Part shown: positions 1 through 17,311 of the stretch, one piece after another | Numbering within the stretch: the first letter of the stretch is position 1 | Layout: the number at the start of each line of letters is the position of its first letter | Source of the DNA: Monosiga brevicollis MX1 | Taxonomy: Eukaryota; Opisthokonta; Choanoflagellata; Craspedida; Salpingoecidae | Length of the DNA: 20,065 nt | Direction of reading: 5' to 3' | Assembly (NCBI RefSeq): GCF_000002865.3 | Contig: NW_001865046.1 | Span: forward strand, 1,010,918 to 1,030,982 | Notes under the pieces: generated by a model | Told to the model about the DNA's origin: nothing | The model's input: only the letters and a program-made list of their open reading frames with translations | Databases searched by the model: none | Position numbers and translations under genes: made by a program

Positions 1-1067
<1,067 letters not shown>

Positions 1068-1355
1068 CTCATCCGGTGACCATGCTCGGAAAAAAAAAAA
1101 ATGAAAAAAAATGGAAAAAATGAAAAACTCCAACCAAAGCAAGCAGACAAAACGGTTTGAAACGGTCTCTCTCTCGTTCTTGATTTTCTTCTGACAATTT
1201 GTTGGCTGGCGATTTGTCAGACATTTTTTGATGACACCAACAGTTCACGCTCTCTTCTGAACGCTGAGCGCCGAGGGCGGCGGTGGCGGCGGCGACGGTG
1301 GCGGCGGTGCTTGTGGTTGATTGAAAGGCAGTAAGGCCAATTAAAACTGTTGGTG
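1068..1355. promoter_or_regulatory. Divergent intergenic promoter region
   Basis: This 288-nt gap separates the ATG of the unrecognised minus gene (1067) from the ATG of the RWDD2-like gene (1356), so both 5' UTRs and promoters must lie here. It holds an A-rich block (about 1089-1125), a short CT run (about 1167-1176) and a GGC-rich triplet stretch (about 1276-1310). No clear TATA box is seen. The assignment rests on gene geometry only. Confidence 0.5.
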
Positions 1356-2231
1356 ATGGAGCACGAGGTGTGGAGTCAGGTGCAGGAGGAGCTTGAGGCG
1401 CTGTCGGTGATTGCAGCACCAGGGGAGCTGGAATATGATCAGGAAGCGCTGCAAGCGCTGCATGGAGCAGCCGGGGCAGCCTCGGGAGCCGCACTCGTGG
1501 TGGAGCTGCACGTCTCCGGAACCGTGTCCGGATTTCGAGCCTCTGCCATTGCTAGTCTCACACCCACTTACCCGGCCCACTTGCCAGAAATCACGCTCCG
1601 CTGCACGGGCCACAGTCGGGCGCAGCTAGAAGCCCACGGGGCCACACTACGCGACTTTCTGCAGCCCCTGGCCGGCGACGTTGTCCTCTTCTCAGTATAC
1701 CAGTGGCTCCAAGAGCAAATCCCGGATTGGGAGAGCGACTTTGAAGCCCACCGCGCTGGAGTAGCCTCAAACACCTCAAACCCCAATGTCTCAGCACCCG
1801 ATGGAGTCAACGCGCCGGCCTCGCACGTTTTTATGCGCCAGTACATTTACTTTCACCACATTTACAATACGTCCAAACGACGCGACATTGTGGGCTGGGC
1901 CGATGAATTACGCCTCTGTGGCTTTAGTGTTATTGGCAAGCCCGGTCTGGTGTGCGTTGAGGGGCCTGAGGCTGCCGTCACCGACTACGTCAGTCGATTG
2001 CGCCGGCTCCCGTGGCAGAAAATGCAAGTCAAAGTGACCGATCGCGTCGAGGGCCTGGGTGGCCCGGACGAGGTGGCCGCTTGCTGCGCCTTTCCCCTTC
2101 TCAACGAGCTGCATACCGACACACATGGCAACCGAGGCAACCACGCCAACATGGGCGAGGTGCGCGCTTTTCTGGCCCAGCACGGGCAGGAGCATGTCTT
2201 CACCGACCTCTTTGGGCTGGCCGCCCCGTAG
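1356..2231 (+). CDS. RWDD2: RWD domain plus DUF1115 protein, RWDD2A/RWDD2B type
   Basis: An intronless 291-aa protein. Residues about 5-110 form an RWD domain (helix EVWSQVQEELEALSVI, then beta strands with the Y-P loop TPTYPAHLPEITLR). Residues about 155-285 match the DUF1115 C-terminal domain of animal RWDD2 proteins, with the hallmark segments YFHHIYNTSKRRDIVGWA and GKPGLVCVEGPEA. The length equals human RWDD2A/B (about 290-320 aa). RWD domains are protein-interaction folds related to E2 enzymes but lack the catalytic Cys; the cellular role of RWDD2 proteins is poorly known. The open frame continues two codons upstream through TTG and GTG, but the first ATG at 1356, with G at -3 and G at +4, is the sensible eukaryotic start. 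It is convergent with CYFIP. The choice between A and B paralogues is not meaningful here. Confidence 0.9.
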   Translation: MEHEVWSQVQEELEALSVIAAPGELEYDQEALQALHGAAGAASGAALVVELHVSGTVSGFRASAIASLTPTYPAHLPEITLRCTGHSRAQLEAHGATLRDFLQPLAGDVVLFSVYQWLQEQIPDWESDFEAHRAGVASNTSNPNVSAPDGVNAPASHVFMRQYIYFHHIYNTSKRRDIVGWADELRLCGFSVIGKPGLVCVEGPEAAVTDYVSRLRRLPWQKMQVKVTDRVEGLGGPDEVAACCAFPLLNELHTDTHGNRGNHANMGEVRAFLAQHGQEHVFTDLFGLAAP

Positions 2232-2553
2232 CCTTTTATCCTAGGAGGTCACAACCAGCAGAGCTGGAACATGCCTAATTGATCTCGAGCCTAAGTTGGT
2301 CGTTCAAAAGTGTGGGTTTGGGGCAAACTGATTTTCCCCCAAGGGCCGCCTTGTGGTAGCAGAGTAAATTGAATCAATGGCAAAACGAGCTTTCACCACA
2401 CACGAGCCTTGCACGGAGCGCCTTTGCACTGGTAGCACATCACCACAACGGTGGACACCAACCGACAAACGAAACGACAATCAGGCCTACCAAAAGGAGA
2501 AAAGTACGACCGAGAAAACAGACAAGCGATGGTGGGGACGGTTATCCATAGCT
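2232..2553. other. Convergent 3' intergenic region
   Basis: This stretch contains the 3' UTRs of the RWDD2-like gene (plus) and CYFIP (minus). I see no canonical AATAAA on either strand, no ORF with credible composition and no RNA gene. Confidence 0.6.
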
Positions 2554-8173
<5,620 letters not shown>

Positions 8174-8442
8174 GGTGTAACGGTGCTGGAGATCGATAGA
8201 TCACGCGCCAACCACCCGTTCCACGCCCCGACAACCGCCACACACACACACACACGCCGCAGTCCTGATGACTGACACTGAACTAAACAGCATCAAACCA
8301 GAAGATGAGCAGAGCCAAGCAGCCCAAAAATCGCCAATCCCCGCCGTCACTCACGGCGCGGCCCTCGGCCAGTGTCTCTGCCCGTGTAACCCCTCCCTGT
8401 CTGTGCACTGATGAGCTAGCGAGCGAGGGTGCCCTGTATGCA

Positions 8443-8468
8443 TGTGTGTGTGTGTGTGTGTGTGTGTG
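8443..8468. repeat. (TG)13 microsatellite
   Basis: Thirteen perfect TG units in the divergent gap upstream of CYFIP. The tract is complementary to the CA tracts at 8239-8254 and 8912-8927, so it could pair with either in single-stranded form. Confidence 0.95.
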
Positions 8469-8878
8469 CTTGTCTTACCCAGCGTCGTCGCCGTTCGCGT
8501 CAGAGAGAGCGCGCGTGAGAGAGAGCGCTCGGCCTTGAGGCAACTACCAGCTAAATCCCAACCAAAACCAGAGATGGGCAACAGCTCGGAAAACAACAAC
8601 TGGATCCAACTTCCCCTCCCCTCCCCCTTCCATGCTACCATCTGTCAGTGCTCGACGAGTCTTCTTTTGTTTGAGTTGGAGTTGGTCAAGATAGGTGTTG
8701 ACAACAGCTGTTCCAAAGTAGCCCTGGGCTCGGCAGTTTGGGTGTTGAGATGTTGAGAGCTAAGAGGAGCAACAGTTGCTTGGCAAACACAACGTCTGAT
8801 TCGGACTGCTCTCCTTTGAGAGAAGAAGCGAATCACGGGTCGTAAGTGCGTTCCGTGCACTTCTCTGCATGCGACAAC

Positions 8879-8927
8879 CTCTCTCTCTCTCTCCCTCTTT
8901 CTCTCTCTCTCCACACACACACACACA
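8879..8927. repeat. CT-rich tract followed by (CA)8
   Basis: An interrupted (CT)n pyrimidine tract (8879-8911) runs directly into eight CA units (8912-8927), about 155 nt upstream of the ISG12-like start codon. Such CT tracts often lie in core promoters or 5' UTRs, but no function can be shown here. Confidence 0.9.
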
Positions 8928-9081
8928 TAACGCCACACACACGAAGTGAAGTGATCGCAACAATTCGTGTGCTTCGTACCTCTTTGTCTTTTTTTGTGAT
9001 CACATTCGGACTCATTTTTTCTTTCCTTTTGTGGAAACCCAAGCACATCGTGGCGTTTCGCGTTCGGGTGTGCGGAGAAAG

Positions 9082-9618
9082 ATGGCGGTGTGCGCGAATT
9101 GCCAGAAGCCACTTAAGGCGAAAGGTTACAGCACGCTCGGCAAAGTCGGCATTGGGCTTGGGATTGTAGGAGCGGCTGTAGCTCTTCCGGCCGTTGGTTT
9201 GATGGCTGCAGGCTTTGGAAGTGCGGGCATTGTGGGAGGATCTTTGGCCGCTGGCGTTCAAGCATCGATCGGCAACGTGGCTGCAGGTTCCGCTTTTGCG
9301 TTTTGTCAGAGTCTTGGTGCGACTGGTGTGCTTTCTACTGCTGCTGCGGCTGGCGGTGCTACCGCAGCTGTCGGTGCTACCGCAGCTGCCGGTGCTACCA
9401 TGTCTGGCGATGGTGGTGACAAGAGCAGCGATGACAATAAGGGCGACAGTTGCAGCGATGGCGGTGATGGTGGTGATGGCAATGGCGTTGATGGCAATGA
9501 CGGCGCGGCTGACCGTTGCAAGGACGCCTCGGACGACGAGCAGCCTGTTCAGCTTTGCGCTGCTTGCTTGAAAAGTTTAAAAGAGGGTGAAAAAAAAGAC
9601 AGTACAATTAAAGCGTAG
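9082..9618 (+). CDS. ISG12 (IFI6/IFI27) family membrane protein with terminal CxxC pairs
   Basis: A single-exon, 178-aa protein. Residues about 20-90 match the interferon-inducible 6-16/ISG12 family (Pfam Ifi-6-16): a glycine/alanine-rich hydrophobic block with VGAAVALPAVGLMAAGFGSA, GIVGGSLAAGVQASIG and the conserved AFCQSLGATG, the last almost identical to the human IFI27 segment. Human members are small hydrophobic proteins of mitochondria or ER that influence apoptosis. Two features are unusual. A CANC pair (Cys4, Cys7) precedes the hydrophobic block and a CAAC pair (Cys159, Cys162) lies near the C-terminus, together resembling a split zinc ribbon. Between the block and the second pair lies an acidic Gly/Asp/Ser-rich linker (about 108-155). 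The ATG at 9082 has A at -3 and G at +4; the frame extends upstream only to a GTG at 9031, so the ATG is preferred. It is divergent from CYFIP and convergent with ATP6AP2. The family call is fairly sure, the function unknown. Confidence 0.83.
   Translation: MAVCANCQKPLKAKGYSTLGKVGIGLGIVGAAVALPAVGLMAAGFGSAGIVGGSLAAGVQASIGNVAAGSAFAFCQSLGATGVLSTAAAAGGATAAVGATAAAGATMSGDGGDKSSDDNKGDSCSDGGDGGDGNGVDGNDGAADRCKDASDDEQPVQLCAACLKSLKEGEKKDSTIKA
9355..9399. repeat. 18-bp in-frame tandem repeat in the ISG12-like gene
   Basis: Two and a half copies of an 18-nt unit (GGTGCTACCGCAGCTGYC) encode the repeating GATAAV/GATAAA peptide just after the conserved hydrophobic block. The unit length is a multiple of three, so copy-number change would not shift the frame. 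Confidence 0.85.
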
Positions 9619-9819
9619 GGTTACGAGCCCGTCGTCACCCATCTCAAGGTTTTTGTGTGAGAATGTGCAAAATTGATGTCAAGCTAAATTGCTACCATTC
9701 GACGTCGTTGCCCACTGCCAAACACGCACATGACACTATTTACCAAAATGATGGCAAGGAAGCAATTCCTACAAAGACCGGAAGCGATAAAAGTTTGGCT
9801 TTAAGAAGGGGAAAACTTG
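9619..9819. other. Short convergent 3' intergenic region
   Basis: These 201 nt hold both 3' ends, of the ISG12-like gene (plus) and the ATP6AP2-like gene (minus). No canonical polyadenylation hexamer, ORF or RNA gene is seen. Confidence 0.55.
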
Positions 9820-12129
9820 TTACGAGGACTTGAGGTGGGTCGAGGTCATCTTGTAGATGATCGAGTCGTATCCAGGGTTCATGTAGGCGAGGCTGCAGCA
9901 CGTGGCGAGAAGGCTGATGAAGATGAGGATACCGAGGCCGAGGATGATGTTGGTGGCCACGGAGAAGTCACCGGCTATAATTAAACGTCATTATGATAAG
10001 GGATGGGTTGCAAAACAAGAAAAATATGAGGATGGCACGAGCAGGACAAAAAAGACGGGGGGGATTCAAGCCGCCAGCGTAGTATGACAAAGTGACGTGC
10101 GCCTTTCCTTGACGACAAATGGGGACTTACACTCGTAGCAATGGTTGCCAATCATGTCAAAGCCATCCTGGCAGGCAGCGCACACGGCGGCACCCGGTTG
10201 GAGACGATCGGTGGCGTTACAGTCGCAGGGGATATAGGCGCAGTCAAAGCAGTCCTATCGTGTTGGGATTCATGTCGGTGGCGTGTGCGGTCGTAAGACG
10301 TTGTGCCTCTGGTCACGTGGAGGACTTCAATATGCAGGGCATGACCGTACCTTTTGCTTATCCGAGCACGAGACGGAGCATCGAGTGTCAACATCGTAAG
10401 GCTTTCCATCGATATCCCGGTTGCAGTAGCAGGTGTAGGTCTATATTGTGCGACAGGATATCAACAAATGGTCTCAGGTCAACGCACACACGGGAACGCG
10501 CAAAGGCAGACATGTCTCCAGAGTAAATAAAACGTCACAAGCCAAAGGACCCCGTACCTCGCAGTATTCCACAAATTGGGAATCCAGAGTGTTGATCTTC
10601 AGGTTCACGTTTGAAGGAATGGGGTCGGCAGCCACATCACGACGGGCGCTATTCAAAACAGAAAAATAGATGGTAAGAGAGACAGAGAGTCAGAGAGTCA
10701 GACACATGTATGAGCATGACGTATGTTGAGACTGAGTAAGGGTCGGAAAGACAGCATGGAAACACATGGGTTCGATACAGTACCGGATGGAGGAGGAAGC
10801 AGCAAAAGCAGGGGCCTGAACAATGGTGGTCATGACGAGGGCATCACCGTTGGCGGCGTCCTTGGCACGTTGAAGAACCACTTGCTTAAACAGAGCGACG
10901 AGCTGGACAGCAATCTGAGCCTCGGCGCTGTCAGCACCGGTGGCGCGGATCACATTGGCAAGCTGGGTGACGCGGAGGACGGCCATAGACTTGGCATCGG
11001 CCGAAGGCTGATACGAGGCCAGGAGACCAGTCAGTTCCAGAGCCAGCTCCTGAACAATCTTGTTGGAGAGGTCCATGTCCAAGGTGGTGCCCCAGAGACT
11101 GGCATCAACCTGGACAGCCTGCACAAAGCAAGGGCCGAAGCGAGGAATGAATCCAACGACGACAAAAGGCGTTCTACTGCTGCTTTGGATGATCAGGGGA
11201 ATAGGGCGGAGGGCAAGGTCAACGAGGCACACGCACCGGTTGGGTGAAGCTGTAGATCTCGCACTGAGCATGCTCGGCAGCGAGGGGCAAAATGTCATCC
11301 GTCATGTCAGCTGCCAAAAAGTCAGCGCTCTCGGTGGCAGTCATCACTTCGACGGCGTTGTTGCCGGCGAGCTGTGGCAGGTCTAAGGCATTATGAAGCG
11401 TGAGGCGACACATTCGATACAAGGGAATTGGTTCTCTTCGGGGTGGATACCGTACCAGTGTAGGCGCCGTCAATGACAAAGAGAACGGCACTTTGAGTGC
11501 GCTTGAACGGATGGGTAGGGGCGAGACCCTGCCAGGCAGGTTGCTGTGGTGCAGAAAGCAAGGTCGTTGAGGACACAGACAGGAACACAGACAGGTGGGT
11601 TGCGGCAAGTTGGGGTGCGAATGGCTGTGGGGCCTGCCGATGTTCTCAACAAGTCTGTTGTTTCACATCCACTCGCAGAAACTAACCGTGTTCACACCAA
11701 CGGCAGCCAAAAGAACATTGGCCAGGTCGGAGGAGGACATGGCCGCTCCAGAAGGAAGGGTTTGGAGAGTACCTATCAAAACCGAAGATGGACCAAATGA
11801 GAACCCGCGGGCAAGGAACATGGCTCGGGTGCATTCTGAGAGCGTATAAATCGGACTGAAACAAGAAGCGGAGCGCACTCGGGACATGGTCGAAGCTGAC
11901 GGTCGACGGGGGCATAATCTGCGCACAAGGCGTTGCCGCGTGAGACGGTGAAGTTTGCGAGTGCGTGTCACGTCAGCGAGAGGCCCCAAGGAAGTTTCTG
12001 ATGAGACAAAGGGTAATGGTGGCCGAAACATTGGCATGGGTGGTTCAAGATGAAACATACCGCCGAGAGGGTGCAAGCAGCAGCCAGCAGCAGCGCTGCC
12101 ATGGCCATGGTTGGAAGGCTGGATGCCAT
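9820..12129 (-). CDS. ATP6AP2: ATP6AP2 (renin/prorenin receptor) homologue with an extra Cys-rich module
   Basis: Ten exons (minus): 12129-12061, 11918-11879, 11772-11687, 11543-11456, 11382-11237, 11118-10784, 10648-10558, 10440-10351, 10254-10131, 9974-9820. They total 1224 nt, or 407 aa, with all phases consistent. Residues 1-23 are a signal peptide (AMAALLLAAACTLSA). PAWQGLAPTHPFKR followed by SAVLFVIDGA matches the animal ectodomain (WPGLAVGNLF type). An amphipathic helical region (about 145-250) follows, then RARR at 255-258, a furin-type site where human ATP6AP2 has RKTR. Residues 284-354 hold twelve cysteines, absent from the human protein. One membrane helix (about 362-387) precedes YMNPGYDSIIYKM, nearly identical to the human tail NMDPGYDSIIYRM. 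The family acts in V-ATPase assembly in ER/Golgi and endolysosomes, and in Wnt and prorenin signalling in animals. Exons 2 and 3 are the least certain. Identity is secure from the tail. Confidence 0.9.
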
Positions 12130-12378
12130 TTTCCTCGTCAACACCAAGCCAAGCAAGAGGTCAAGCCAACAAGAAAGAAATGGGTGAGGGCTTGGAGCAA
12201 AGCTTGTTGTTTTGTCTTACTCCAAATCCATGCGTGATACGAATGGTGTGGGGAGTGAGAGCCATTTTTTTCTGGCTTGCAAGCCAATTTGGGTATGTTC
12301 ATTTTCCCGCCAGAAACGACGCTACCAGCTGTCAATGCCATCTTGTCCAGCAACCAAGTGTTGTTCCAGCTGTCAGAA

Positions 12379-12402
12379 AGAGAGAGAGAGAGAGAGAGAG
12401 AG
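12379..12402. repeat. (AG)12 microsatellite
   Basis: Twelve AG units in the ATP6AP2/ADAP divergent gap, in inverted complementary relation to the (CT)n tract 130 nt downstream. Confidence 0.95.
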
Positions 12403-12527
12403 TCCAGATCATGCCCCAAGAGGAATTTAACGTTAGATCGAAGTAAGTCCACTCAGCTGGTTCTTGTGTCCTGCATGTGGCTGTTGTTGTGTAATCGCTT
12501 CCTTGTCTTCAACAGCTTTCAGTCAGA

Positions 12528-12531
<4 letters not shown>

Positions 12532-12578
<47 letters not shown>
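12532..12578. repeat. (CT)n microsatellite
   Basis: About 23 perfect CT units followed by a T-rich tail, roughly 235 nt upstream of the ADAP start codon. It resembles the CT tract upstream of the ISG12-like gene in position and composition. Confidence 0.95.
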
Positions 12579-12581
<3 letters not shown>

Positions 12582-12810
12582 TTTCTTTTTTTTTCTTGTT
12601 GTTGTTGTTGTGCCCGCGCGCACGGACAGACACAGTGCCGGTTGCTGAGCGGTTGGCATTGGTTGGACGCCGTATCGTCCGCGTGCGTGTGCGAAGAGTG
12701 CGGAGGTGTATGCGCACTGGTTGAGAGCAAAGTTGTGGTCGGGTGTTGCTATTCCTGGCGGCGCTGCGTGGGGCTACCCACCTGCAGCGTCGATTTGAGG
12801 GGGCGGCGAC

Positions 12811-15022
<2,212 letters not shown>

Positions 15023-15410
15023 GTCTCAATTCTGAGCACCAGACAAACCAGACAGACTGTACCGTTCTCCTTCTGGAGCAGGCGCTTGGCTGCGCATTGT
15101 GCCTATCCATGTCAATGTGTCAGTCGAACACGCGGTCGCGCGAGTTGTGACCATGCCCGAGCTACGCTCGGAATTTTGATGGCTGTGGCTTGTATTTTCT
15201 CAATTGTAGTACATGTAGCGTCTCTGTGATTCCGTCTAGACTTGAATGCTTCGGCCGACCCTGTGGTCCTGTGCAGACGGGCATTGCTTCATTACACATG
15301 GAGGGGAAAGGAAAAAAAAAACCTTGACGATTATTACTCTTGTCAGGCATTTGTAAATGTCGGTCAATTGTAATTGTGTTGCTTGGCGCGGGCTTCGGTC
15401 AAACATGGTC
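15023..15410. other. Convergent 3' intergenic region
   Basis: This 388-nt stretch carries the 3' ends of ADAP (plus) and CCDC124 (minus). An A9 run is present at about 15312-15320. I see no convincing ORF, RNA gene or canonical polyadenylation hexamer. Confidence 0.55.
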
Positions 15411-16886
15411 CTACGAATCTTGGCTAGCCGCTCCAGCGGCAGCAAGTTCGCCTAACTTCTGCTGTTCAAAACGCCGAGCATTTTTGGGGTTGGCTGGCGA
15501 CCGCTTCCACTGCTTTTGCAGCCGTTCTTGGAGCTGTCCCTTTTTCAAACCAGGGAACTCGGCCTATTGCACCGTTCACATCGCGGGCCGCACTTGCATG
15601 AGCGCCCAACCTCTGCATCCAAGGTCACCCGATGGGCATCAACTCTTTTCTGGGGACGCATCGACACACCTTGAGTTCAGGCAGGACCTGGGCCTCAAAT
15701 TCGGAAAACGTCATCTTCTCCACCGAGCTGCCCGAAGCTTCTGTGAATGTATAAAAAAAATAAGAGAAAAAAAAAGCCAAAAGGTGACCACACATCATAC
15801 GCATGGGTATGGGCAACACGTCAAGGGTAAAAAGCGGTTCCTTTCCGCGAGCCGAACAGTGGTCCACTCACCGCCAGAGAGGACACGCAGGGCATCATCC
15901 ACGTTGGTTGCCGCCCCCTCCATCGAGAGGCGGTTCAGGTTTTCCGTCAAATCGCTCTGCTCGGCCACTGCACCACCTTGCTTTTGACGTTCTTTGGCTG
16001 CGGCCAGAGCTGCCTCCTTCTCACGTTTAGCCTGTGTTTGCACCAGTCAGCAAATGCACTGTCAAGCTCAATGCCGCCTCTGTTGTGGCCTGCGAGAGTC
16101 AAAGTATAAAGGCACGCTGTTGAGAAGAACGATGCTGCCTCCATGTACCTGATTCTGCTGCAATTGAAACGCCGTCACCTGTGTGCCAGACAAGGCAGGG
16201 CACGGGGGAAGCTGTGAGAGAACAGCAACGGGCGCCCAAAAGCCCACCATAAGCACATACCTTTGGGCGGAAAGCCGCATTCTTGTCCTTCTTATTGGCC
16301 GACTTGAGCTGTGCATATTTGCTCGTCTGAGCCTCATCCTCAGCGGCGAGACGGCGGTTCTCCGCTCGCTTTGTCAACTCAGCCTCGCGCTTTGAGTCGC
16401 GATCCTGCGTGGCAGCAAATCGTTCTTTTTCATCATCATCCCATTGGCTGCTCACCAGTGTGCGTCACCTCAGACGCCAGCAAACAAGCTTGGCCAGGCA
16501 GGCCACAGCTCACAGGTTGCTTGAAATCTTGGGGCTACGCACCTCGGCCCGTGAAGCCTTTTTTTGCTGCTTTTCCGTTCCAGCATCACTCCACTTGGCT
16601 TCCTGACACAGAGTGCACACGTTGCTGGCTGAGCGGCAACGGGTCTGCAAACTCAACGTGGGACACTGTTGGTTGAGCCTACCTCAGCATGTTGCGCCGC
16701 CATGGCCTTGGCCGCACTAAATTACGTTCATCGATATGAATCAGTTTCCCAAGCGACAGGTGGATGATGAGTCATTCCCAACGCTGGCTCCTTGCTTGGT
16801 GTCCGTCCAGCGGTGGCAACTTACGCATCTGCTTCCGCTCGACGCTCGCGCGCTGCCAGAGCTTTGGGGTTGCCCTTGGGCGGCAT
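15411..16886 (-). CDS. CCDC124: CCDC124 homologue, ribosome-associated coiled-coil protein
   Basis: Eight exons (minus): 16886-16825, 16716-16683, 16602-16514, 16447-16261, 16178-16149 (30 nt), 16031-15872, 15740-15670, 15563-15411, giving about 261 aa (human 223). The N-terminus MPPKGNPKALAARERRAEA matches the family start, in which a basic MPKK-type end precedes RARRAEA. A long charged coiled coil follows (DDDEKERFAATQ, EAELTKRAENRRLAAEDE). The conserved C-terminal half is clear: ENLNRLSMEG, NVDDALRVLS, TFSEFEAQVLPELK and QLQERLQKQWKRSPANPKN, equivalent to the animal KKEWLRSPDNPMN segment. CCDC124 binds inactive 80S ribosomes and also locates to centrosome and midbody in animal cells. Exon 3 is uncertain at its 3' end: the strong donor after 16543 would break the frame, so a donor after 16514 is chosen. 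The ATG context is good (A at -3). It is head-to-tail with cyclin F, 425 nt away. Confidence 0.87.
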
Positions 16887-17311
16887 GTTGTTCTCTTGCC
16901 GATGAACAGATGGAGATATGGCCTTGACTCTTAACTCACACGCTGCAGCGCTGTTCGTACCGCAAAAATTCGTAAAAGAGAGAGAAAAATGCACCATCAT
17001 CACATGGTGGAGCCGTTTTGCCTTGGGTTCATAATGTGATTGCGTGTGAGAGGAAATGAGAGCAAAGACTCTAAATTGCATAACGAGATGATTGAAAAAA
17101 AAAGTCGAAAAAACGCGAAAACCAAGGTTGTGGTCAAGGTGCTGGCTTGACAGATGGATGAAACCGAATCAAAAGGGCAGTGAGAGCACTAGGATAAAGA
17201 GCATCGGTCCACGCACAGGAGCCGAGGAAAATAAGTTAAGCAAAAGAGAAAGGAGCGAGAGAGATGACGAAAACAATAAAAAAAACAGAAGAAGAAAAAG
17301 ACGCTTTTCCT
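16887..17311. promoter_or_regulatory. Intergenic region between cyclin F and CCDC124
   Basis: 425 nt holding the cyclin F 3' end and the CCDC124 promoter (both minus). It is AT-richer than the genes, with A-rich runs near 17094-17105 and 17275-17300. The lysine-rich frame readable on the plus strand here reflects these runs. No RNA gene is seen. Confidence 0.5.

Larger units (their letters stand above)
8174..9081. promoter_or_regulatory. Divergent promoter region between CYFIP and the ISG12-like gene
   Basis: This is a 908-nt gap between the CYFIP ATG (8173, minus) and the ISG12-like ATG (9082, plus). It is rich in simple repeats: (CA)8 at 8239, (TG)13 at 8443, a GA-rich block at 8502-8526, and a CT block followed by (CA)8 at 8879-8927. 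A pyrimidine-rich stretch follows at about 8970-9030. Reading frames here are low-complexity and not credible genes. Both promoters are inferred from geometry; no TATA box is obvious. Confidence 0.5.
12130..12810. promoter_or_regulatory. Divergent promoter region between ATP6AP2 and ADAP
   Basis: This 681-nt gap carries both promoters by geometry. It contains (AG)12 at 12379-12402, a long (CT)n at 12532-12578 followed by a T-rich and (GTT)n stretch up to 12611, then GC-rich sequence up to the ADAP start. Reading frames across it (Leu-Ser or Arg-Glu dipeptide repeats) are artefacts of the microsatellites. No TATA box or RNA gene is recognised. Confidence 0.5.

Noticed and set aside
1350-1355. 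TTG or GTG start for the RWDD2-like protein
   Set aside because: Non-ATG starts are unlikely in a eukaryotic nuclear gene when an ATG in good context follows at 1356.
1069-1494. Minus-strand ORF antisense to the start of the RWDD2-like gene
   Set aside because: Low-complexity Pro/Ala/Phe composition and no family match; the sense strand carries a clear RWD domain.
9031-9081. GTG start extending the ISG12-like protein by 17 residues
   Set aside because: The ATG at 9082 has a better context and the extension shows no family similarity.
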